Counted from the stretch's first letter, positions 1-8,193 are shown. The stretch: 11,021 bases of DNA from Pleurocapsa sp. MO_226.B13 (GCA_030064795.1 JASJEI010000073.1:1-11021), one strand, 5' to 3'. The notes: generated by a model from the sequence alone, not told the origin. Numbers and translations are program-made.

Positions 1-1
1 A

Positions 2-129
2 CCAGGGCAAACGCACCTTATTTTTACAATGCTTACGGGATAAAGGTTTGAGCCATTATTTACTTTTGTAACTAAAATTTGAAAGTCTTGCTACGTAAGG
101 TTTACAGAATTTAGATGCGTTTGCCCTGG
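2..129. mobile_element. Short inverted-repeat element (MITE or internally deleted IS)
   Basis: The 14 bases at 2-15 (CCAGGGCAAACGCA) are the exact reverse complement of the 14 bases at 116-129 (TGCGTTTGCCCTGG), enclosing about 100 bp of AT-rich DNA with no convincing gene. Perfect terminal inverted repeats this close together are typical of MITEs or collapsed insertion sequences. The CAGGG-type ends recall ISAs1-like elements, but that family assignment is from memory and tentative. The left edge is almost at the window edge, so a target-site duplication cannot be tested. No transposase is present, so any movement would need one supplied in trans. Confidence 0.6.
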
Positions 130-323
130 GCTCAGACTCCAAACCAACCACCTTCACAAGTTTCTCAAGGTTTTTGCCTAACTTAAAGATGGAGTTGTCT
201 AACTGATTGCACCAGTAGTTTAATCGCGACTGGGAGAGATCGAAAATACAGCGAACAAAGTGCTGGCTTTGATTGATTCTGGGTCGCAAAAAGTTGCTAG
301 TAGATTTCAAGAGGTAAATAATT

Positions 324-1406
324 ATGGCATCTACAGATCGAGTTAGCCTGAAACGAGTGGCGATTTTAATCGAAAATCAATTCGATGATTTTTTGTTTCA
401 AGTCCCCTACCAAGCACTTCAGCAAGCAAAAGCCAAAGTTAGCATCATTGGTTCTCGCATGAACGAAGAATATCATGGTAAGTGGGGAAAAGTCGCTTGT
501 AAACCCGACGATACTGCTACTGAAGTTCGAGCCGATGACTTTGATGCCTTCGTAATTCCTGTGGGAAATATTCGCGCTAATCCTTTCGTTGTCAGTTTGA
601 TTAAAGATGCAATGGACAGAGATAAGGCGATCGCTGCTATTGGTTATGGCATCCAAATTCTCATTGAAACAGATCGATTAGAAGGCAAGAGAGTTACTGG
701 TTTGGAGTCGCTGCGTAAGGATATTGAAAATGCCAAAGCTGATTATATCGGCGGGCCAGTAGTAGTAGATGGCAATCTGATTACAGCCAGGCGACCTAGC
801 GATGTGGCGATTATGGCGAATAGTCTGATTAGATATCTCAAGCTAGAACTTCCCGCTGAAACCCCTAGCGACCATGGCGAGCGTACTTTTGATTGGTGGA
901 AATTGGCCGCAGCCTGGGGTGGTTCTACTAGAAAAGAAATTGTTAATGCTTTGAATACAGCGATTGTTGGCGAACGCTATACTCTAGAAGCTTTCAAACA
1001 GTATAGTTATCGAACCAGAGATAAAGAACTGCAAAACTTCCTCAAAGAAGCGATCGCGACTAAACAAGATCACGTTAAGTTACTCGAAACTCGTCTCGAT
1101 CGAGCCTTTAACGAACGAGTCACTTGGCAAGCGGTAGGTAGCGAAGCCTATGCAGCCTTACATAGTTGGTTGCAGTCGAGTGACGAACTGTCAATTCTGC
1201 GTCGGGCTTTGGGCGATATTCAAACAGGAGTAATTGATACTTACCATCTGTGTCAGCAACTGACCGATCCGATTACAGTCGCTATTTTTGATGAAATGAA
1301 ACGGGATTTGTGTCAATACGAACAGAGAGTAGCCGATCTTTATCGCTCTCGTTCGGGAAACCAAATACAGCCTCCTATGCCCACTACTATCGCTGCTGTC
1401 AATTAA
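324..1406 (+). CDS. DJ-1/PfpI-like domain protein with ferritin-like C-terminal helical region
   Basis: The 360-residue product has two parts. Residues about 10-175 have the DJ-1/PfpI pattern: an opening strand (KRVAILIENQFDD), a FDAFVIPVGN strand, and an elbow segment AIGYGIQIL at about 105-113. In active members the elbow reads AICHG or AICAG; here Gly107-Tyr108 stands where Cys-His is expected, so the usual thiol chemistry is unlikely. Residues about 200-345 are predicted helical (NTAIVGERYTLEAF, ATKQDHVKLLE, FDEMKRDLCQYEQ), resembling a ferritin-like four-helix bundle, although a complete set of metal ligands is not obvious. There is no signal peptide, so it should be cytoplasmic. The ATG at 324 has AGAGG at 310-314 as its ribosome-binding site. 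It stands alone on its strand and shows no clear functional link to the exporter genes. The DJ-1-like call is solid, the C-terminal assignment is moderate, and a stress-related role is only inference. Confidence 0.85.
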   Translation: MASTDRVSLKRVAILIENQFDDFLFQVPYQALQQAKAKVSIIGSRMNEEYHGKWGKVACKPDDTATEVRADDFDAFVIPVGNIRANPFVVSLIKDAMDRDKAIAAIGYGIQILIETDRLEGKRVTGLESLRKDIENAKADYIGGPVVVDGNLITARRPSDVAIMANSLIRYLKLELPAETPSDHGERTFDWWKLAAAWGGSTRKEIVNALNTAIVGERYTLEAFKQYSYRTRDKELQNFLKEAIATKQDHVKLLETRLDRAFNERVTWQAVGSEAYAALHSWLQSSDELSILRRALGDIQTGVIDTYHLCQQLTDPITVAIFDEMKRDLCQYEQRVADLYRSRSGNQIQPPMPTTIAAVN

Positions 1407-1435
1407 CGAATCAAAATTATTCTTAGTACAGACGT

Positions 1436-1535
1436 AGCATGGGATGCGGTTGCGAAGCCCGCGCATGACTCCCAAGGTCGCAGTCCTTTCGCGAAGCGCG
1501 TCCGAAGGACGTAGGACGAGAGCGAGTCCTTTAGG
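1436..1535. repeat. GC-rich palindromic repeat cluster
   Basis: This spacer between two genes is much richer in G+C than its surroundings and made of small dyads: an imperfect arm pair GTCCTTTCG (1483-1491) with CGAAGGAC (1503-1510) around TTCGCGAA, then AGGAC (1513-1517) with GTCCT (1526-1530). Such CGCGAAGCGCG/GTCCGAAGGAC sequences look like the interspersed palindromic repeats common in cyanobacterial spacers. No T-run follows the hairpins, so a repeat is favoured over a terminator. Confidence 0.55.
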
Positions 1536-1577
1536 GCTAAATCTCTACGCGACTTTTGACTTAAAAGCTCAGTAATT

Positions 1578-1582
1578 GGAGG
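1578..1582 (+). promoter_or_regulatory. Shine-Dalgarno site fixing the start of the small gene
   Basis: GGAGG lies 8 bases before the ATG at 1591. A TTG at 1576 is in the same frame but overlaps this site, so ATG 1591 is the better start. Confidence 0.65.
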
Positions 1583-1590
1583 TTAGAACA

Positions 1591-1929
1591 ATGTTAAACA
1601 ATAAAATGAACAAATCACTGCATCGATCGGATTCGGTTTCGAGTCGATCTGCTGTTCCCGATCTTTGGCAAATTCCTCTTCCAGTGCCAAAAACCAATCC
1701 CGTACCCAAGACTTGGCATTTATCGACAGAAACTCATCCTTTAATTAGCGCAGCAGGAAGTCCAGAAGCCCCCAGGCTAGCTAGTCATCGCTCGACAAGC
1801 GAAGAAATTTTACTAGAGGACGAACTCAAGCTAAAAAATAGTACCGCTAGCCAAATCAAACAACAGTTAGCAAAAGCTTTGACCCTACTCTATTGGCTCA
1901 AAACCAGAGCTACATTCAGTAAACTTTAA
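1591..1929 (+). CDS. Small protein of unknown function, 112 aa
   Basis: I do not recognise this protein. A strong GGAGG ribosome-binding site supports ATG 1591, giving 112 residues. The first two thirds are polar and rich in serine and proline ([13 protein letters not shown]) and probably disordered. The last 35 residues form a likely charged or amphipathic helix ([22 protein letters not shown]) ending in a hydrophobic LTLLYWLK stretch. There is no clear signal peptide, transmembrane segment or cysteine motif. Its stop codon overlaps the stop of the convergent HetP-like gene by 4 bp (1926-1929), with no room for a terminator between them, so read-through antisense transcription is possible. 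It is real by start context and composition, but no function can be assigned. Confidence 0.6.
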   Translation: MLNNKMNKSLHRSDSVSSRSAVPDLWQIPLPVPKTNPVPKTWHLSTETHPLISAAGSPEAPRLASHRSTSEEILLEDELKLKNSTASQIKQQLAKALTLLYWLKTRATFSKL

Positions 1930-2522
1930 GAAGTTAAGAGCGTGCCTTCAAATACAAGCCTTGCTAAGTCTTCATTGGAGTCAAATTCGTTCAATTGTTT
2001 TCCCAGAGTCCAGTGACTATAAATAGATGCACCAAAAGAAACTCTGTTGCCACCCCGTGCTGATTTATCTTGTTGCGAGACGACTTCTAGGTAGCTGAGA
2101 TCTTCAAGTTTATAAGAGGGTCTAGCTAAAGATGCTGTTGAAGATTTAGTGCGCGTAGTTTCGAGGAGGGGCTGTGTCGCGAGGTTTCCTCGCGTCCTTG
2201 TACGCCCCGTATCTCCTCGAAACGCTGACCGCGCAGTGATTTCAACACCAACAGATTCGCGCTCTCGATCTAGTCTGTCTGCTTGAAGTCGATCGAAAGT
2301 AGTCCGTTGTGAGTTATTTTTGACCAATCGATTATAGGTTCGATAGGGAATATAGTGTAGTGGGTTGTATCCAGCGAAGCGCAGAATTAAGACACAAGCC
2401 CAGGAATATTTACCATCCAGAATTGCCGTCACAATTTGCTCGAATTTGCCAGATTCCATTATTTTATCGAGTTTGCTTTCAGGTTGTACTGGATGCTGAA
2501 TCAGATTATTTTTAGTGTTCAT
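1926..2522 (-). CDS. hetP: HetP-family protein (heterocyst-commitment regulator family)
   Basis: The 198-residue product matches the HetP family in two blocks. Residues about 26-68 contain [20 protein letters not shown] followed by [20 protein letters not shown], the family hallmark, and residues about 139-149 contain [13 protein letters not shown], matching the conserved C-terminal DLxYLEVV block. In Anabaena/Nostoc, HetP and its paralogues control commitment to heterocyst formation, and homologues also exist in cyanobacteria without heterocysts. Which paralogue this is cannot be told here. Between the blocks, residues about 96-125 are encoded by a large palindromic repeat that keeps the frame open. 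The gene follows the HlyD gene on the same strand after 35 bp, suggesting co-transcription. No strong Shine-Dalgarno precedes ATG 2522, which would fit translation coupled to the upstream gene (inference). Family membership is confident; the role in this organism is unknown. Confidence 0.88.
   Translation of the reverse strand: MNTKNNLIQHPVQPESKLDKIMESGKFEQIVTAILDGKYSWACVLILRFAGYNPLHYIPYRTYNRLVKNNSQRTTFDRLQADRLDRERESVGVEITARSAFRGDTGRTRTRGNLATQPLLETTRTKSSTASLARPSYKLEDLSYLEVVSQQDKSARGGNRVSFGASIYSHWTLGKQLNEFDSNEDLARLVFEGTLLTS
2150..2235. repeat. Nested palindromic repeat inside the HetP-like coding region
   Basis: Four nested stems share one centre: TGCGCG (2150-2155) with CGCGCA (2230-2235); GTTTCGAGGAG (2158-2168) with CTCCTCGAAAC (2213-2223); GGGGC (2168-2172) with GCCCC (2204-2208); and CGCGAGG (2178-2184) with CCTCGCG (2188-2194) around TTT. 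Such long-range pairing is not expected from coding constraint and marks a REP-like element. In the gene's frame it encodes an arginine/threonine-rich stretch ([20 protein letters not shown]) lying between the two conserved HetP blocks. Confidence 0.8.
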
Positions 2523-2557
2523 TGACTTAAATAAGCGATTAACTTTAATAATTAGAG

Positions 2558-4207
2558 TTACATTTCAATCCCATCGTGTTGTAATTTTTTAATCGGTTCT
2601 AGCCAAACATCAAGAATGCGCCGACGACGAATCACAATATCGGCCGTCGCTGTTTGACCAGCTTTAAATTTAATTTGCTTGTGATTATCGGTAATGTAAT
2701 TTCGTTGTAGTTCTATCTCTACCTGATAAGCTTCTTGTTGTTGGGAGTCAAGTTGAGCATCGGCGGAAAGGTGGCTGACTTTACCTGGGATCAAACCATA
2801 ATACTGATAGGGATAAGCATCAAATTTGACCTGCACTGGCATTCCTTCCTCAATAAATCCTGCTTCTTGGTTGGGTAAAAATGCAGTCAGCACCAGCGGA
2901 ATGCCTTCAGGAGCTATTTCCATTACTGTTTCACCAGTTTGAATAACTTGACCAGAATTGTCGATGTTTAAAGACGAAACAATGCCATTTACAGGAGCTT
3001 TGAGTACTTTTTGTTTGAGCTTTGCTTTGGCAGTTGATAATGAATTTTGAGTATCGACAATTTTGCTTTTGATTTGAGCTTGCTCAAATTCTAGTTGCTT
3101 AATTTTCTGTTGAATTTCTAATTGAGTTCTTCTACCCTCTGCTTGTTTTTGAATCAACTCTGCTTGTTGTTTCTCTATTTCTTGTAAGGCGGAGGCTAAT
3201 TCACCTTGATTGCTGGTAATACGAGTTTGAAGCTCTCCCATCGCTCGAGCGGATTGAAATATTTGCTCGTCAATATTGGTAATTTCTTGAAGTTGGCTTT
3301 GGGTCATCTGTCTTTGAGCTTCCCGCAATGATTGTTCTGCTTGGAAGAGATATTCTTGAGACACTGCACCCTGTTGTGCTAGAGGTTGTAATTTGTTTAA
3401 ACGCTGTTGACGAGATCTTGTTTCGGCATTGAGTTGATTTAACTGTTCTTTGACTAGGTTTGGTAGCAGTTCTAGGTTGGCTTGTTTGTGAAGATAGGCT
3501 TTTAGTTCCAATTGTTGTCGCGCTAGCAGACCCCTAAAAGTGGCTGCTTTTTCTTCGGCTAATAACACCGCAGCACGTTGGGCCGAAGTTTCAGCCTCGG
3601 TCAGATCTTTTCTGGTTTGGGCTTCTAAGGTTAATTTTTCCCGTAAGGCTTGTTTTTGAAGTAGTTCGCTTCGATAGCCTTGGAGCATTTGTTCGAGTCT
3701 TACTACTTCTTGTTCGGCCAACTCGGTATCGAATTCGATTAGGGTTTGTTCCGATCTAACCTTTTCCCCTTCTTTAACGGCAATATGCTTGACTTTGCCA
3801 AGCTCGACTGGCTCGACTTTATAGGTTTCACCTTGGGGAATTAATTTTCCCTGAGCTTTGCTTACCTCATCAATTTTGCCAAACCAAGCCCAAGCCCCCA
3901 CAGCGCAACAAAAAACCATTGCTCCTACCGTAAGACGCTGAGGAAAAGTGGCTGGTGGTTCTTCTAGAAGCTGATTTAAAGCAGGAGACCAAGCAGCGGT
4001 CTGAGTTTGAGAACTGGCGATCGCCGTAGGAGTTACGGTGTTGAGGGATGCAGAATTTTGTGTTACTGAGACGAGGTTGCTGCTTCTGGGACTGGATGCT
4101 GTTTTGGTTGCTTCTGGTGCAGAAGGGACAGTAAGATTTGAGCTTTTTTCGAGGGTATCTTGAGAAGAGATACCAGGGATAGTAGGTGTTGAAGGGAAAA
4201 ATTTCAT
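2558..4207 (-). CDS. HlyD-family membrane fusion protein of a type I secretion system
   Basis: The 549-residue product is a periplasmic adaptor linking an inner-membrane ABC exporter to an outer-membrane channel. Order of parts: a long Ser/Thr/Pro-rich cytoplasmic tail (about 1-88), one transmembrane helix (about 92-110), the first half of the lipoyl-like domain (about 120-160, [21 protein letters not shown]), a long coiled-coil hairpin (about 165-400) with the typical tip-type motif [15 protein letters not shown] near 278-292, the second lipoyl half ([20 protein letters not shown], about 403-422), and a beta-barrel domain (about 435-530) ending in the [17 protein letters not shown] signature. 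ATG 4207 is preferred. An in-frame TTG at 4258 would add 17 polar residues unlike the family, though the ribosome-binding site before 4207 is weak (GGAT). It is divergent from the C39-ABC exporter and is its likely partner. The cytoplasmic tail is long for the family. Confidence 0.93.
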   Translation of the reverse strand: MKFFPSTPTIPGISSQDTLEKSSNLTVPSAPEATKTASSPRSSNLVSVTQNSASLNTVTPTAIASSQTQTAAWSPALNQLLEEPPATFPQRLTVGAMVFCCAVGAWAWFGKIDEVSKAQGKLIPQGETYKVEPVELGKVKHIAVKEGEKVRSEQTLIEFDTELAEQEVVRLEQMLQGYRSELLQKQALREKLTLEAQTRKDLTEAETSAQRAAVLLAEEKAATFRGLLARQQLELKAYLHKQANLELLPNLVKEQLNQLNAETRSRQQRLNKLQPLAQQGAVSQEYLFQAEQSLREAQRQMTQSQLQEITNIDEQIFQSARAMGELQTRITSNQGELASALQEIEKQQAELIQKQAEGRRTQLEIQQKIKQLEFEQAQIKSKIVDTQNSLSTAKAKLKQKVLKAPVNGIVSSLNIDNSGQVIQTGETVMEIAPEGIPLVLTAFLPNQEAGFIEEGMPVQVKFDAYPYQYYGLIPGKVSHLSADAQLDSQQQEAYQVEIELQRNYITDNHKQIKFKAGQTATADIVIRRRRILDVWLEPIKKLQHDGIEM

Positions 4208-4965
4208 AATTATCCAAATACAGGATGAACTTGAATCTCGACGATCGCTAGCTCTCAAAATTCTCTTGAAGAAAATAATTGAATAATGGTACGGATTGAG
4301 TTAAGTGCTAAAACGAATCGTGATTTTCTCGTTGCCGCCCTAGAAACTATTTCTACAAGCTTAATCGCTAGATATCATTTTAATTTGACTTTAGTTTATT
4401 TCTCTTTCTAAGCCATGTATAAATTATTCTATATTTGTGAGGAAAATGTGAGGAAAATTTAGAGGATCGCAAACTGAATCAAAACTTAATCTTTGAAACT
4501 TTGATTTCAGTTTTTGGTTAATTGGCTGGAACTTATTGAATTAACTTGAATTCAATTGTCTTGTCCTCAATGGCTTATAAAGATCGACTTAAATCGCGAA
4601 AAAATAATATGTAAACATATATAAACTAGCTTTGAAAGACTTTGATTTTGATTTATTATACTTTCAGGAAGCAATCAATATGAGCGTATAGCCAAACTAG
4701 TCGATCTGCTACAACTCTTATAAAATCGTCGTTTTAACTTATACAAGGAGTCAGATAGATCCAAATGAGTTTGAGCTACCAATATAGTAGTAAGTAAGTT
4801 ATAGAGATTGATTTCTGATTAATTAAACTTTAGTTAAATGCATAATTACTCGCTGAGTTACCAGTTTTCTTATATGTCATAAACAAGCCAGTAAAGCGCG
4901 ATCGTCTATTACTAAAATCAAATAAATACTGCCGTTAAACCCAACTTAATCAATTGATAATCAAG
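4208..4965. promoter_or_regulatory. Divergent control region between HlyD and C39-ABC genes
   Basis: This 758-bp AT-rich stretch separates two divergent transcription units and must contain promoters for both. It has no credible coding sequence. One weak sigma70-like pair facing the exporter is TTGAAA (4632-4637) and TATACT (4657-4662) with a long 19-bp spacer; I give this little weight. I saw no clean NtcA-type GTA-N8-TAC site and no TCCGGA motif. The clearest signal is the tandem repeat at 4436-4457. The length leaves room for several regulators or a long leader. Confidence 0.5.
4436..4457. repeat. Exact tandem 11-bp direct repeat, possible regulator site
   Basis: TGTGAGGAAAA occurs twice head to tail with no gap. 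An 11-bp period is about one helical turn, the spacing used by tandem-binding OmpR/PhoB-type response regulators. It lies 229 bp upstream of the HlyD start and 508 bp upstream of the exporter start. Its function as an operator is inferred only from period and position. Confidence 0.45.
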
Positions 4966-7900
4966 ATGTATCAAGACATAGAAGTTCGGTCGGATTCTCC
5001 TAGGCAAAATAAACTAGACGTGTTTGTTTTGGCACTAGAAAAGCAATTAGAATTAGAACCAAATACTAGAAAGCTTTTGGCTCGCTTGAGTCGAGATTTG
5101 GAAATTTTGGAATTTAAACTTGGGGATTTCTTGGACGATGTAGCTTCACCCGCAACCAATTTAGCTCCCTCGCAGAAAACCCCCGATCGCTCCCCAGAAG
5201 ATTCTCAACCAGCTCGGTTTTTGTCTGTAATTTGCCAGGGACGAGTACGAATATTAAGTTTTGATACAGAAAAACAGCGAGAAATTTCTACGGAATTGCT
5301 AACCGAAGGCGAGACTTTTGGCAGCGAACTTCTTTTTGAGCGGAAATATCTGCCTTATCGAGCGATCGCAGCAGAAGCGATCGTCAGAGTAGCCAGAGTT
5401 CCCCTAGCAAAATTGCAGCCTGTGTTAGCGGAGTCGGAGCAACTTCAACAACATTTGCGTAGGACTACCCAGAAGCGTCAAAGTCTGATTTTTTTCAAAA
5501 CTTTAACCGCTTTGCGTTCACTTTCTAGCCACCGAATAGAACACATTCTTACTTATCTCGAAGAACTTCAAATTCCCCAGGGAACAACTCTGGCAGAAGC
5601 CGATTTAGACCGTTGTTGGCTGCGTCAGGGTCAATTGCGCGATCGCTCTTTAGATATTGGTTCTGCTTGGGGTTATCCCAATACCATTGCCGACGATTGG
5701 GTAGCTCAGACCGACCTCTGGGTATATCATTTAGCCAGACAAAATTGGGAAACTGTTTGTGCGATCGCACCTGCGATCTCCGAGATTTACGTTCAGCCTA
5801 CTGCTGGCGAGCAATCGGAGCGATCGGGAACTTCTCAGATTCTGGGAGTCCGAGGCAGTCCTCTGGTTAGAGTTGTTGCCCCCCAGAAAAAACAGTCTAA
5901 CTCTAGTTTAGCAATTAGCAATAAGACCGATCGCGATCCCGTACCCGCTTCAGATGGGGAAGTGAAGCAGAATGCTCCTGCTATTGACTTTCCCCAACCA
6001 ACAAAGAGTCGTCGCCAGTTATGGAGACGATACCCTTTTATGCAACAGCAAAGTTCTTCCGACTGTGGTGCTGCTTGCTTGGGAATGATTAGTCAGTACT
6101 GGGGTAAACGATTTACGATCAATTATCTACGTAACCTGGCAGGAATTGGACGCACGGGTGTTTCCCTCAAGGGGTTGACCAAAGCAGCAGAAAATCTGGG
6201 ATTTCAAGCTCGTCCCGTAAGAGCCAGTTTGAGCCGTCTGGTAGAACAAACCAACCCCTGGATTGCCCATTGGGCAGGAGATCACTACATAGTTGTCTAT
6301 TGGATTAAAGGCGATCGCATTTTAGTTGCCGATCCAGCAAAAGGCAAGTATATTTTGTCGCGCCAAGAGTTTTTAGCTAGCTGGACGGGATATGCTTTAC
6401 TACTCAATCCTACCGAGCGACTCTATCAAACTCCTAACGAAAAACGCTCTCTAGGGAAATTTTTCGGTTTGCTTTTGCCCTATCGCAACTTAATCTGGCA
6501 GATTATCAGCCTTTCGGTGTTGATTCAAATTTTTGGCATAGTTTCGCCGTTATTTACCCAGATCATTCTCGACCAAATCGTAGTTAACAAAAGCCAAACA
6601 ACCCTTAATGTTTTTGTGATTGGAGCTTTGCTCTTTGGTCTGTGGGGAATGGGTTTATCTGCTACCCGTAACTATCTGCTGAGTTATTTTTCCAATCGTC
6701 TCAACCTGACCATGATAAGTGGTTTTATCAACCACACCTTGAGTCTACCTCTCAAGTTTTTTGAATCTCGGCGAGTGGGAGATATTACCACCAGAGTCGG
6801 GGAAAACTCCAAGATTCAGCGATTTTTACTAGGGCAAGTTTTGCTGTCGTGGTTAAATTTTGCCACTGGCTTTGTCTATTTAGGACTAATGCTCTACTAC
6901 AACTGGCAGCTTACTTTACTCGTGTTAGGATTGATCCCGCCGATCGTGATCTTGACTCTGGTTGCCACTCCTCTGTTGCGCAAGCTATCGAGAGAAAGAT
7001 TTAATGCAGCAGCCAACCAAAACTCCTCTTTAGTAGAAATGATGACGGGAGTTTCCACAGTCAAGGCAGCTGCAGCAGAACAAGAAGTACGTTGGCGTTG
7101 GGAAGACTTATTAACTCAACAAATTAACGTGCGGTTTAAAGGTCAAAAACTGGCAATCAATTTAGGCTTGCTCAGCGGACTAATTAACTCTATCGGTGGA
7201 ACTGCTTTACTGTGGTATGGCGCGACTTTAGTGATTCAAGACCAGTTAACCATCGGTCAGTTTGTGGCATTTAACATGATGAAGGGCAAGATTATCAGTC
7301 CTGTCATTGTTTTAGTCGGTCTTTGGGACGAACTGCAAGAAGTACTAATTTCTGTAGAAAGACTCAATGATGTCTTCGATACCGAGAAAGAAGAAACTCC
7401 CGACAAACAAATGCTGGAATTACCTCCAGTCAGGGGTAATGTCCGATTTGAAAATGTTACCTTCCGCTACGATACCGAAGAAGAACATAACGCGCTTCAG
7501 AATATTTCTTTTGCAGTCAAACCAGGACAAACATTGGCTATTGTCGGTCGTAGTGGTTCGGGCAAAAGTACCTTAGTGAAATTATTGCAGGGTTTGTATT
7601 TTCCTACCAGCGGTCGCATTTGGATTGACGACCAAGATCTTCAGCACGTCTCTCCCCCATCTTTGCGATCGCAACTAGGGGTAGTACCGCAAGACTGTTT
7701 CTTATTTTCGGGAACGATTCTAGAAAATATTACTTTATACCGACCCGAATTCAGTTTAGAAGAGGTAATTGAAGCTGCCAAACTAGCAGAGGCTCACGCC
7801 TTTATTCAGGCGATGCCGTTGGGATATAACACCAAAGTTGGAGAACGGGGATCGACCCTTTCTGGGGGACAAAGACAGAGAATTGCGATCGCTCGCGCCC

Positions 7901-8166
7901 TTTTAGGGGAACCGCGAATTCTAATTTTCGATGAAGCAACCAGTTCCCTCGATACCGAATCAGAAAGCAGATTTCAAGCTAATTTAGCCAGTATAAGCAG
8001 TGAATCTACCACTTTTATCATTGCTCATCGTCTTTCCACGGTGCGTAACGCAGATTGGATTCTGGTGCTAGATCGGGGCATTATCGTCGAACAGGGGACT
8101 CATGAAGAACTCATCGCCCAACGCAACCTTTATTACCATCTTGCCAAACAGCAATTAGATATTTGA
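4966..8166 (+). CDS. HetC-like exporter: cNMP-binding-like, C39 peptidase and ABC transporter fusion
   Basis: The 1066-residue inner-membrane exporter cleaves a leader from its cargo and pumps it out using ATP. Order of parts: a cyclic-nucleotide-binding-like domain (about 45-155, with GETFGSELLFE and YRAIAAEA recalling the phosphate-binding cassette); a linker; a C39 peptidase (about 355-480) with Gln361 region, Cys367 in SSSDCGAACL, His440 in GDHYIVVY and Asp456 in VADPAKG, so the catalytic set looks intact; six likely membrane helices (about 505-800); and an ATPase domain with Walker A GRSGSGKST (861-869), signature LSGGQ (965-969), Walker B ending FDE (to 990) and switch His1021. Length and domain order match HetC of Anabaena (about 1040 residues). 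ATG 4966 is chosen over an in-frame TTG at 4954; neither has a strong Shine-Dalgarno. HlyD and HetP-like genes lie divergently upstream and candidate cargoes downstream. True orthology to HetC, rather than to other cNMP-C39-ABC exporters, needs a phylogeny. Confidence 0.93.
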   Translation: MYQDIEVRSDSPRQNKLDVFVLALEKQLELEPNTRKLLARLSRDLEILEFKLGDFLDDVASPATNLAPSQKTPDRSPEDSQPARFLSVICQGRVRILSFDTEKQREISTELLTEGETFGSELLFERKYLPYRAIAAEAIVRVARVPLAKLQPVLAESEQLQQHLRRTTQKRQSLIFFKTLTALRSLSSHRIEHILTYLEELQIPQGTTLAEADLDRCWLRQGQLRDRSLDIGSAWGYPNTIADDWVAQTDLWVYHLARQNWETVCAIAPAISEIYVQPTAGEQSERSGTSQILGVRGSPLVRVVAPQKKQSNSSLAISNKTDRDPVPASDGEVKQNAPAIDFPQPTKSRRQLWRRYPFMQQQSSSDCGAACLGMISQYWGKRFTINYLRNLAGIGRTGVSLKGLTKAAENLGFQARPVRASLSRLVEQTNPWIAHWAGDHYIVVYWIKGDRILVADPAKGKYILSRQEFLASWTGYALLLNPTERLYQTPNEKRSLGKFFGLLLPYRNLIWQIISLSVLIQIFGIVSPLFTQIILDQIVVNKSQTTLNVFVIGALLFGLWGMGLSATRNYLLSYFSNRLNLTMISGFINHTLSLPLKFFESRRVGDITTRVGENSKIQRFLLGQVLLSWLNFATGFVYLGLMLYYNWQLTLLVLGLIPPIVILTLVATPLLRKLSRERFNAAANQNSSLVEMMTGVSTVKAAAAEQEVRWRWEDLLTQQINVRFKGQKLAINLGLLSGLINSIGGTALLWYGATLVIQDQLTIGQFVAFNMMKGKIISPVIVLVGLWDELQEVLISVERLNDVFDTEKEETPDKQMLELPPVRGNVRFENVTFRYDTEEEHNALQNISFAVKPGQTLAIVGRSGSGKSTLVKLLQGLYFPTSGRIWIDDQDLQHVSPPSLRSQLGVVPQDCFLFSGTILENITLYRPEFSLEEVIEAAKLAEAHAFIQAMPLGYNTKVGERGSTLSGGQRQRIAIARALLGEPRILIFDEATSSLDTESESRFQANLASISSESTTFIIAHRLSTVRNADWILVLDRGIIVEQGTHEELIAQRNLYYHLAKQQLDI

Positions 8167-8193
8167 GCTAGAACCAAAGGTCAAAATTAAATA

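Noticed and set aside
56..310. Minus-strand 84-codon frame running from a TTG into the left inverted-repeat element
   Set aside because: It has no ATG start or ribosome-binding site, its last third is element sequence, and I recognise no family. It could be a relic of a gene hit by the element, but that cannot be supported here.
3870..4217. Minus-strand 115-codon frame overlapping the HlyD N-terminus
   Set aside because: It lies in another frame of a well-supported HlyD gene and has no family features.
4260..4953. Possible NtcA site or TCCGGA (DIF-type) motif linking the locus to nitrogen control
   Set aside because: Scanning by eye found no clean GTA-N8-TAC and no TCCGGA, so a heterocyst-type regulatory link cannot be claimed from this region.
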